From Silene latifolia (taxonomy: Eukaryota > Streptophyta > Magnoliopsida > Caryophyllales > Caryophyllaceae): a stretch of 64,000 bases of DNA. Below the pieces are notes generated by a model. It saw only the letters and a list, made by a program, of their open reading frames with translations. It was not told the origin of the DNA and ran no database searches. The position numbers were made by a program, and so were the translations under genes. The stretch is taken from contig NC_133536.1 in the NCBI RefSeq assembly GCF_048544455.1, forward strand, positions 199,023,325-199,087,324. The letters are read 5' to 3'. This document shows, in pieces, positions 34,301-43,199 of this stretch (position 1 is the stretch's first letter; the number at the start of each line of letters is the position of its first letter).

Positions 34301-35297
34301 TAGAACGTAGCACTTGGAAATCATTAGCAGAAGCAAAATCTGAAATATCCGTGGCTGATAGTTCAAGGTCCTTCTCAATGCACGACCAATTGATGCCATA
34401 TGTAAGACGATGTTGAAAAACCCATTGTAGAATAGCAAATCTGACTGTAGCTAGTTTACGGGAAAGAACAAAAGGTAAAGAGCCTTGGATTGGTGTTTGA
34501 AAGGCTAAAGCGACAAGGGAGACAACTTCTGGAAGGTGTAAACACCAGTTATCAATGCGGTAAGGGCGTTTATAAGTTTTTTTCGTATGGAACAATCGTA
34601 AAATAATCGGGGAATGATCAGAAATGAGAATAGGTAAGTTTAGAAGAGAGGTTTGATAAAAAACGTCAAACCATTCCTGCGATGCATAAGCCCGATCAAG
34701 CCTTTCCATGATACAACTATCACCTAACTGTCCATTCATCCAAGTGAAGCGAGGCCTAAAGAAAGGAATGTCCACCAAACAGTTTAGAAGTTTCCATGTT
34801 GTAAAATCAACTTGACCGCGTATAGAGCTGGAACCACCAAATTTGTCAGAGTGTAATTCAACCTGATTAAAATCCCCAATTACAAGAAAAGGGGTACAAC
34901 CCAAAATAACATTAGAAATCCGATCCCATAAACTCGACCGATACTGAAACATAGATTCCCCATATATGAACATAATATACATATCATTATACACCCCCTC
35001 AGGTAGATGCAAACCCAACTTACAGAAAATAAAATGTGGGTTACTACAAATGACCTGAATATCAACCGAGCTATCCCAATACAAAATAAGACCTCCACTA
35101 CGACCACTAGAATCCACCCCAAAGAAATTGGGATACCCTAAATGAGAAGTCTTCATACAAGCAATATCTACAGAGGTATGAGTTTCTTGTAAAAACAAAA
35201 TCAGCGGATGGAAATTAAGGACACATCTATGTAGATACGGAATTGTAGGATCATCCGCTTCACCAAAGCCCCTACAATTCCAACAAAAGATAGTCAT
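31322..35297 (-). pseudogene. LINE ORF2: endonuclease-reverse transcriptase, disrupted
   Basis: Starts MTIFCWNCRGFG at 35297, the APE-type endonuclease opening, with LFLQETHTS, VIGDFNQ, RLDRAYAS and ISDHSPIIL following. RT words: GSKSPGPDGITPRFYQ, VLIPKTDHPELVSQYRHISL, KLDMSKAFDRVSW and the catalytic FADDALL near 33200. Downstream come a zinc-binding RVT region (CHFCHNSVESMDHLFRSC) and a degraded RNase H-like tail ending at 31322. I see a frameshift near 33850, a TAG at about 33443 and another frameshift near 31900, so the protein cannot be made whole. The ATG overlaps the ORF1 stop in an ATGA tetranucleotide (35294-35297). Confidence 0.9.
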
Positions 35298-37519
35298 TGA
35301 TCCCCGGGTGGTGATTTATGGTCCACCACCTGACCAAAGAGATGCCTCCCATCTTCAGCGCTGGTAGAAGACAGGAAAGGATACAAAAACCATGTTAGCG
35401 AAGAGAAACAAAAAACCCAAACACAGTCTACAGAAATCTTGAAACGCTTATTAGAACCAAAAACCGGGGCCAAATCCAAACACTGGTGATGGGGCATATT
35501 CTGCACGCCCCCTGACCGAGTCAACATATTGAGCAAGGTCAAGGATCAAGAGACAACAAGTCAACATGTTAGACTGCCTAACCGACGCAGCCTGTCGGCC
35601 GGTCACTTGGGTCTCGGCTGGGCAATCAGCCAGCCGGGAGACATATCCGCGTACTCATATCCAAGACCCCTCGGCATGGAGTCAGCCGGCCTGCCATGGG
35701 TCCCTCGGCCGAGAGTAGAACAGTCTTTCCACCTGCTAGCCACTTGGCCACTTGGCCACTACGTGACAAAAGGTGAAAGTCTATAAATACTCCACTTCTC
35801 TCATTGAGAAGGGGATCCACAATCTAACCTAAAACTCACTATTCATCTGGTATAAACTCCCTTATCTCTCTACAATATACTTGAGCGTCGGAGTGAGTAC
35901 GCTCGGTGCCAAGCCGAGCCCTCAGTTTGTTCATCGTTTCAGGAGAGACCGAGAGGAAGAGTCAAAGCAAGGAAGGACATCCATTCACCAAGCTTACGTG
36001 GTAAACAATACTGCTCCGGAATCTACACCCGGAACAACTGGGATTTGCGCTTTAACGGCCCAACCAAACGAGCACGAAAGTCCAAATCAGGAGATTTAGG
36101 CTTCGTATAACTAAACCCAGGAAGACCCAGGAACTGATACAGACACTCAGGGGGACGAGTGTGGAGTTCTACAACAGACCAAGAGGGAAAAACCCAGGTT
36201 AAGTCCAGAAACTTGGAACGACATGATTTCTTAAAGAAAGGTCTACTGAAACAGTTTAGATTGGCAGTTACCTTTCTTTTGAAAACAAATTTTAACTTCC
36301 TACCAGATGAGTCCATAGGAACATGACTGAAACCAGAGCCACGACTGGTACCAGCACCCAGATTGTCACGAAAAAGAATGCCTACATCAACCTGTCTAGG
36401 AGGCGTAACTGGTTCTGTAAGCCCTAAGGCCATGGTATCGTCCAAGTCTTCTTCTGGAACAGACATTTTAAAAGCAGGAGAAGCTGGAGTTGCAGAGGTA
36501 GATGCGCCAGTGGGGTCAGGCAGAGCACGAATCAGAGGGTGATGCTCCAGAAGAACCTCCCTTGACTCATCTTCGTGAACCACGAGTTCAGCTGCTGGTG
36601 CAGAGAAAGGTGCTTCATCATCATCCCCATTGTCAGATGGAGACAACGAGAAAGAAAAAATTGGTGAATCACCACCAGAGTCAACATGAGCAGAGTCGTC
36701 AGGAGCGGCAATGTTGATCTTCGAGGTCAAATACTTCGCACGAGAAGGAAGACCCATAACTTCAGGAGTATAAAACCGCGAACCAGGCGGTCCATGAAGG
36801 ACCAACAAACCCCTGGCTCGAAGCTCTTCCATCCGCGCATGTATACGACGAGCACCTTGAATTTTACCAGATGGACAAAAGGAGACTCGATGACCCACTT
36901 CACCGCAAGTCTTGCAAAAACGAAAAACTCCCTCATACGAAAACCCGATCCATTGATGATCCCTTTCACTAATAGCAAGGTAGCATCCCGGGATCAGAGG
37001 CTTTGAAAGGTCAACCCAGACCTTCACCCGAACAAAGCAGCGAGTAGGTGTTAAAGAATTAACCACCTCCTCTTCACAAACGTCACCAACATGAGCCAAG
37101 AGGTAAGCCGCAACAGAGGAGTGCATCAAATGAAAGGGAAGATGTAGAACCCGCACCCAAATCGGGACAATATGAAACAACATATTGTCAGGAAAGGTAG
37201 TAGCAGAGCAAGGACGGAGAACCAGAAGACTGCCATCAACATTGACAGTCTGACGGTTTCTGAAATACCGGTAGTCAACTGAAGAAGAGAAGCTGAATAA
37301 ATAGTAAGGTTTCATGGGTCGAATAGAAATCGACCCATTTAACCTCCAGTTGATGCCAATCAGATACATGATCCGGTCAATATCCAGGTAGCGTTGGTCG
37401 ATAAAACGAGTAGTGAGAACTTTGGTGAAATCAAGACCTGTGAGATCAACACAAAGATGTGGGGGAAGGTTTATACTCACCCCTGCCCGACAAGGAGCAA
37501 TGGATGAAGAAGAGGCCAT
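35294..37519 (-). pseudogene. LINE ORF1: DUF4283/zinc-knuckle RNA-binding protein, interrupted by a solo LTR
   Basis: Begins MASSSSIAPCRAGV at 37519. The N-terminal part (about residues 20-200) looks like the DUF4283 domain of plant L1 ORF1 and is followed by a CX2CX4HX4C knuckle (CKTCGEVGHRVSFC, residues 202-215), then a low-complexity acidic and Ser/Pro-rich tail. The frame runs into a solo LTR after about residue 492; the last 60 or so residues lie beyond it (to the TGA at 35294-35296). ORF1 binds the LINE RNA in related elements. Confidence 0.85.
35487..36036 (+). mobile_element. Gypsy solo LTR (Tat-like) inside LINE ORF1 (fossil)
   Basis: 550 bp beginning TGATGGGGCATATTCTGC and ending ACACCCGGAACA, flanked by the 5-bp target duplication actgg (35482-35486 and 36037-36041). 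A TATA-like CTATAAATACTCC is near 35780 and the word TTGAGCGTCGGAGTG near 35881 is one I associate with Tat-group LTRs. No internal region remains; a recombination product. Younger than the LINE. Confidence 0.85.
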
Positions 37520-38161
37520 TTTATAAGGTTATATTATATGGTTTGAGATAAAAGTGTTGATCTGGAGCAATTAAAAACTGTAGATTTCAATTTATAGGAG
37601 AAGAAAGGAAATTCAGGTTAGGCCGGAAAACACACGGTGGCAGAACACGAGCAACGGAGGACACGTGTTCAGACAAAGGACGGGAAACAGACACCTCAAC
37701 AGTTCATGCGAAAGGATATGATGACAGATAGGTAAACAAGTGGGATGGATGAGTGGGTTTGGCCGTGAAGATAAGAAAGTGGATGGATGGAGATGGTGAT
37801 TGTCGGAAAAAAATTGAGGCGGCGGGAAAACCTAAAGAACAAGGAAACTCTCATTTAGAGAGAAACTCTCTAGAGATAGAGAGAGAAACTTTTGTAGTAA
37901 TCGATAATTTTTTTTTTCTGAATGAATCCCAACATAGTTTTACCGACTCTAATTTATATCTTCAGTCAATTTGGGAATCCTGTTGGACCATTTGTCCTTT
38001 AAGTAGTCAACTATTGAGGACTTATTTCGTTTTAGTTCTACTTCGTATTAGGTAGAAAGAAGACATGTCAAACGGGTAGGAAGGGGTTACAGTTTCAAAC
38101 TTTCAGGTGCTCGTACATACCAATATGGAAGATAATTGGTTCCGACAAGATTGGCAACGTA

Positions 38162-38373
38162 ACCCAAGATGTGTGAGTCTAGTGGAATTCCAGAGTAACC
38201 TTAAAGCCTCCTAAGGAGGAATTGCGAGGTCCTGGGTTCGATTCCCTAGATGAACACTTTCTTGGGGACCTGACGCCCGGAGAGGGAATAATCCCATGGG
38301 AAAGAACTCACATGGTACAAGGGCGCCTGCGGTGGGGGGTCTCGATCCTGGGAGGATCCAACCTCCTCGTCAC

Positions 38374-38410
<37 letters not shown>
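38162..38410 (+). mobile_element. tRNA-derived SINE
   Basis: About 249 bp ending in a poly(A) run of about 34, flanked by a perfect 13-bp target duplication, gattggcaacgta (38149-38161 and 38411-38423). A Pol III B-box GGTTCGATTCC lies at 38235-38245, and an A-box-like GAGTCTAGTGG near 38176. Confidence 0.85.
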
Positions 38411-38412
<2 letters not shown>

Positions 38413-38423
38413 TTGGCAACGTA

Positions 38424-38837
38424 GTTGACAAACTATTCTATAAACATAGGAACGGAAACACAGTATTAATATCAGAAATCACAATACGGTTCTTCAAATT
38501 GGGGCTCCGCGCCCGGGAGGACGCGGCGCAACAACTAGTAAAATAAAAAAGTATGACAGGGAGTAAGAGAGAGAGGAGAGGGAGAAGAAGAGAGAGCAAA
38601 CATGAAAATCTAAAGTACTGTCAGTCAAGTACGACAATTAGTTGATGTAAAAATTCCCTAAATGTCTAATATAATGAGTTCTTTATTTTGTATTTCAATT
38701 TTATTGCAATATAAAATCTGTTGTTTTATACGCACCAAAAATCCTTTATACAAAATTTCAAAAAAAAAAAAAAAAAATATTGTTACAACTCAAACACTTC
38801 CAAAACATTTACTACTTGAAAAACACACTTTCTTATT
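38424..38837. other. Intergenic, purine-rich
   Basis: Contains a GAGA-rich stretch at about 38560-38600 and A-runs near 38760-38777. It lies downstream of the F-box gene and probably includes its 3' UTR (minus strand). Confidence 0.35.
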
Positions 38838-40028
38838 TTAAAGTTGAGGACTGAACAAAGTCGGTGGGCAAAATATGGAGCGCGTGTCATCACCTTCGTA
38901 AAATCTGCTTATTTCACTGTTCTTGATGTCAAAAACACCCATGTCATGTCCACCAAACTCTTTTGGTATACACCAAAAGCCACTTTCATCATCGGTAAAA
39001 TATATAGAATTTTCTTGCAAAAATTTACCCGATGAAACTAACATAGAAGAATTGCAACCTACTAACAATGTCAAACCAGGTAATTCTTGTATTTTTTCCC
39101 AAAGCTTGTTGGTAGGGTTGAGTTTGAATACCTCAAAACGATAGGTTTCATAAACGATATCATAATCAAAATCGATCCCCGTATCATCAACCACCTCCTC
39201 CTTATATCGTATCACCATGATGAGTTCACTACCGGATTGAACAAGATATTCTTTGTTGAATGTGTAGCCCAAGTCCTCTCCGAAAATATGAGGTTGTCTT
39301 GGTGAATAATCGATTTGTTTCACAAATTCTAGATTGAAAAATTCTTCAGCATTCCAATACACGAGTCTTCCATCTTGGTACAAAACAAATACACGATCAT
39401 CCATCACCACAACATCAACCATTTCATAATCTCCTTCATCGGCGAGTATCAATGTCCATGATTGATCTCTAGGCCGAGCTACGGCTATGCATCTAGCCGC
39501 ACAAAATGCCACGATAACGAACTCATGACTACAACTTTGAGACGCTTTGAGCACAACAATCTTTTCTACCAAACATCTCATACACCAAGTAATGTAATCC
39601 TCTCTTTTGTGGAACTCGGGATCATAGCCACCTAGGTTTGGGATATTGTTTTCCAAAGATGGGAAAGGAATATGAGCCTTGGAGATTGGATTAAACAATT
39701 TAACATTTAGACGACGGTCAATCATTACAACCCAACCATAAGCTGAACCGAAGCACCTTGTTTCAAATGTCTCCGGGAGAGTCAACTCGTAACACTTCTT
39801 ATTCTTAAGATTGAAGATCTTGCGAAAACAATTTGGATTATTTTTATTGTTTTCGGCTAGTAAAAGCCATGGCGTTGGAGTAGCCCTCCAACTGTTCTTG
39901 ATTGAGGACGCAACACGATTCCACCACCGACATACCAAAGAAAAATAAATAAAATCTTCACAAGTTTCCAATTTCATTGATATGGTCCCAAGAAGGTCAA
40001 GAGGCATCGTAGACCAATCTCCAGCCAT
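38838..40028 (-). CDS. F-box protein with DUF295 domain
   Basis: 396 residues, single exon, minus strand, start MAGDWSTMPLDLL at 40028. An F-box-like motif spans about residues 7-45 (MPLDLLGTISMKLETCEDF, then SLVCRWWNRV), which in this family docks to SKP1/ASK in an SCF ubiquitin ligase. The C-terminal half matches the plant DUF295 pattern (FEVFKLNPTNKLWEKIQEL, SIYFTDDE, GVFDIKNSEISRF). Complete, no disruption seen. DUF295 F-box genes are numerous and fast-evolving in plants; the target protein is unknown. No partner genes nearby. Confidence 0.88.
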   Translation of the reverse strand: MAGDWSTMPLDLLGTISMKLETCEDFIYFSLVCRWWNRVASSIKNSWRATPTPWLLLAENNKNNPNCFRKIFNLKNKKCYELTLPETFETRCFGSAYGWVVMIDRRLNVKLFNPISKAHIPFPSLENNIPNLGGYDPEFHKREDYITWCMRCLVEKIVVLKASQSCSHEFVIVAFCAARCIAVARPRDQSWTLILADEGDYEMVDVVVMDDRVFVLYQDGRLVYWNAEEFFNLEFVKQIDYSPRQPHIFGEDLGYTFNKEYLVQSGSELIMVIRYKEEVVDDTGIDFDYDIVYETYRFEVFKLNPTNKLWEKIQELPGLTLLVGCNSSMLVSSGKFLQENSIYFTDDESGFWCIPKEFGGHDMGVFDIKNSEISRFYEGDDTRSIFCPPTLFSPQL

Positions 40029-41183
40029 CTGCTAATATGCGGAGTGAGTATATCATTGAAAAGTAGACATAAGTTTACGAGGTATCCCGCATAATTCTAG
40101 GAAATGCAGAGTACTCCGTATTATTTAAAAAGGAGAGTAAGCAAATTATAATGGGACAAAGGGAGAGGGAGTACTAAATACTAACCATCCAAAACGGCAG
40201 ATACAACTAAAGTCATAAGATAAGTTATAAGAGTAGAGTCCATCAAAATTCTGTTAATAATGTGCTTCTACGTCCAAATCATTTGTTCTATGGCCAGGAC
40301 GGAGAGCAAAATTTTGATGGTAAATTTATCTATCTATCTATCTATATTACTAAAGAAAGTTTTTTTTGAGCGATTATAGGGAATCCAACTTTTACCAACT
40401 ACTTAAATTTTTAATAACAATGTTTTAATAACAACAAGAGTATAAGTGTAGGAATTTTGATGGAAATTAATTAGCTTTGAAGTATTCTAGATAGATTTTT
40501 AGCTACACTAAAGTTGAATAGTTGATCCATATACAACTCTATGAACAATAGAATTCATATACACTAACTGTTAGCAATTTCATGAACATTTATTTAGTAT
40601 AAATAGAACTTAGCACTCTTTAGTCCTCCATAATAAATTACCACCTTAATATATTGTTAGTTATAGTTATTTGTTTATTTATTATATTATTATATAATAA
40701 TTTATTATTGTGCTAAATGCTAATATGCTATTGTCGCTATTTTATTCATGTTGATTATTTTAATTCCGTTGGCAACTGCTCCAATTTGAATATTTGATAT
40801 GGTATGTTACTATTTCTCATGTCAAATATGGTATGTTAACTGCTCCAATTTGAATGTAAGAGTAATTTAGTTATTTCTCATGTCAAATATGGTATGTTAC
40901 TATTAGTGTGGTTAATACCTTTTAGGTAAGTGTTACCATAGTGTAATTTAGTTATTTCTCATTTTCTCATGTCTGGAGGTTGGAATACAATTAATCAGAG
41001 GCCTCTCTTAGAGAATAACGTATCCAGCAACCCACTAATTTTCGTAATAATAATAAAATTGAGAAAGGCAAACATTGAGAATAACGTATCCAGCGACCCA
41101 CTAATTTTTAGATTTTCAGGCTATTTGTTGCGTTTAATCTCGAAACAAGTTGGAGAGTTCTAAATCCCCTACATAATTTAATA
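40029..41183. other. Intergenic with local microduplications
   Basis: A (CTAT)n microsatellite is at about 40329-40346. AACTGCTCCAATTTGAAT and CTCATGTCAAATATGGTATG each occur twice or more in 40772-40905, and GAGAATAACGTATCCAGC occurs at about 41011 and 41079. No gene seen. Confidence 0.45.
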
Positions 41184-41421
41184 CTCCCTCCACTTTTTTA
41201 TATATGACGTTTTACATTTACGAGGTAAGCCTTTGACTTTAATATTTACAAAAACATATTTGTTCAAAAAATATAAAAATGGTACCATTAAATTCCTTAC
41301 GAAAAACTCTTTCATATGAGTATACATATCATAATATTTAGTCTTATATTTTAAGAGATATTGAAGAGAGAAGAGAGTGTCTCGAAATGTGAGAAAGTCA
41401 TATATAAAAAAATAGAGGGAG
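41184..41421. mobile_element. Stowaway MITE
   Basis: TA target duplications at 41182-41183 and 41422-41423; ends CTCCCTCCACTTTTTTATAT and, inverted, CTCCCTCTATTTTTTTATAT. 238 bp, no coding. Confidence 0.88.
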
Positions 41422-41726
41422 TAGCAAAAAGCTTGCAAACAGATATAATCTCACAGGTTGATGATGATAATAATTTACAAAAAAAAAAAAAAAAAAAAAT
41501 ACCAAGAATAATTATTATAAAAACAATACGAATAATTATTATAATTTTATAGCTTTATTAGCCTAGCATTCGGATCTAATCTCACAAGTTAATACTCCAT
41601 ATTCAAAACTAAAATAATAATTATTATTATAATTATAATACTAATATATTACTCTTAAAAATTAGGAAGAGTAGTAAAAAAAAAATAAGGAAGAGTAATT
41701 CATCAATAACACCAACAATATAATAA

Positions 41727-41912
41727 GGATTTTTTCTAATATGTGGCCTTAGGACACATGATAATAAGCTAAGTATAGAAAAGTTTTCAAGATTATTTCA
41801 CTAATTATGGTAAATATGAGTTTCAACTCTAATATATCATGAAATATTCTCAAAAATATTTCCCTAGTTAGATTATTATCATGTGCCCTAAGGGGTACAT
41901 GTTAGAAAAACC
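41727..41912. mobile_element. MITE with ~40-bp inverted ends
   Basis: Left end TTTTTTCTAATATGTGGCC, then CACATGATAATA; inverted right end TTTTTCTAACATGTACCCC, then CACATGATAATA. Possibly Mutator-like, but the target duplication is unclear in AT-rich flanks. Confidence 0.6.
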
Positions 41913-42588
41913 GTAATAATAATTAAAAAAAAAAAAGCATACCTGAAGATGTTATTGAAGAAACTCTGCTGTGTATTTGAGGTTTAGATAAGAAAATCTA
42001 AACACCTAAACTAGAGATGTAAATTCAGTAATCTAATTAAATTAATGATTAAATCTAATTAAATTAATGCTGTGTATTTGAGGTTTAGATATTTCCCTAG
42101 TTAGATTATTATCATTGTGACTGTTTTGTTAACGCAACGGCTTTTATGTTTGTTTGTTTTTGAAACAGTTCTTGTGTGCTTTGGTTAGGTGAGATAAGTA
42201 TTTATAAGGCTTTAATTTTAGGATATGATTTCCAATTTTCCTTGATTTAGGATATGATTTCCAATTTTTATTTTAGGAAATTATGATTTTTATTTTCTAT
42301 CTAATTAAATTAATGATTACCGCCATAAAATTTACTGTCTAAAAAGAGGGGTTCTATTAAAATATTGCTCTCGCATTTATAAAATATTGCTCTCGCATTT
42401 ATCGTGAAGCGGTAAGGTCAAAGGGTGGGTTAAATTATTTTCCTTAATTCAAGTTACGTTCCTTTTTTCGTTAGGAAATCACGATTTCTATGCCTAATGC
42501 CCTAATTAAACTACTGAAAAAAAAAAATTGGTGAAATGTTAGTAATATTAATAGCACAGTCCAAATGGACACCATTACACCAGCTATA
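41913..42588. other. AT-rich mosaic of short duplications
   Basis: GCTGTGTATTTGAGGTTTAG occurs at about 41969 and 42070; TTTCCCTAGTTAGATTATTA at about 41861 and 42091; GGATATGATTTCCAATTTT at about 42222 and 42247; AAAATATTGCTCTCGCATTT is a direct tandem pair near 42357-42400. No gene. Confidence 0.5.
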
Positions 42589-43167
42589 TGTAACGATCCG
42601 CCTTAATATGAGGATTTTTTCCCGAAACCATGCTGAAAATTGAGTTCAGTGGACTAGATTTCTCCGGAACATGCTAGAAGCTCCTAGAAGAATCCGGAAT
42701 GTTCTAGAAGAATCTAGGTCCTTCAAGAATTTTCTAGGACATCCTAGATAAATCATGTGCATACTAGATTAATCTAGAATCAACATGTAAATATAGGAAA
42801 CTTGTGCATATTCTAGAAGAGTCTAGAGTAGTCCCGAGACTTCTAGGACACTTTAAGGTTCTATATGACTCCTTAGGAGCTCTATAAATAGGAGGGCATG
42901 GCTTCATTTGCCATCCATCCAAGAACATTCACACAAACTCACTTTGTAAACATTCTTGTAATCTTCAAGCTTTCTTAATAAAAGCAATCTATTTCCAACA
43001 CCAAGTATTATTAGCCTTCTTGTTCTAAGTTCCAACTTCACTTGTTAAGTGTCTAAGGCATAGCCTAGCACATCTTGAGGGTCTTGCTTGACTTGGCTTG
43101 CAACGGGATCGCAAGTCGAGTAGCACACGAGTTTGATTCAAGGGGGTAAAGTAGTCATCTCGTGACA
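42589..43167 (+). repeat. Chromovirus 5' LTR
   Basis: TGTAACGATCC...CTCGTGACA, 579 bp. TATA box CTATAAATAGG at about 42882, preceded by a field of CTAGAA/TTCTAG words containing two perfect heat-shock elements. Confidence 0.93.
42697..42734 (+). promoter_or_regulatory. Two heat-shock elements in the chromovirus LTR
   Basis: GAAtgTTCtaGAA at 42697-42709 and TTCaaGAAttTTC at 42722-42734 each match the three-unit nGAAnnTTCnnGAA consensus exactly; the second continues with taGGA, one base off a fourth unit. They lie about 150-185 bp upstream of the TATA box (42882). A further TTCTAGAA is at 42811-42818. The 3' LTR carries the same sites at 47939-47951 and 47964-47976. Confidence 0.65.
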
Positions 43168-43169
43168 CG

Positions 43170-43181
43170 TGGTATCAGAGC
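43170..43181 (+). other. Primer-binding site, initiator tRNA-Met
   Basis: TGGTATCAGAGC, the standard plant initiator-Met primer site, two bases after the LTR. Confidence 0.93.
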
Positions 43182-43199
43182 AGGTTCGCCTGCTAGGAC

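Larger units (their letters stand above)
31206..37928 (-). mobile_element. Full-length L1-type LINE
   Basis: Minus-strand LINE flanked by a 13-bp target duplication, ccaacatagtttt, at 31193-31205 and 37929-37941; a poly(T) run at the left is its poly(A) tail. The uninterrupted site survives at 49406-49418 (ccaacgtagtttt). Order on the minus strand: 5' UTR of about 410 bp, ORF1, ORF2 (endonuclease, RT, zinc-binding region, RNase H-like tail), short 3' UTR. A gypsy solo LTR at 35487-36036 sits inside ORF1. Without that insert it is about 6.2 kb, full length for a plant L1. Confidence 0.92.
30690..38095. repeat. Paralogous block P1 (partner at about 48560-50130)
   Basis: After removing insertions, 30690-30892, 31140-31205 and 37929-38095 match 48560-50130 closely (for example GATTTTATGTAACTTAACAA, GAAACATTGTTGTGCATTCG, TTGATAAACTACTTGGTTGA, GAAGACATGTCAAACGGGTA). 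P1 was split by a MITE and a LINE, P2 by a solo LTR and a hAT element. Confidence 0.82.

Noticed and set aside
36502-37006. Plus-strand frames antisense to LINE ORF1
   Set aside because: Shadows of the real ORF1 on the minus strand.
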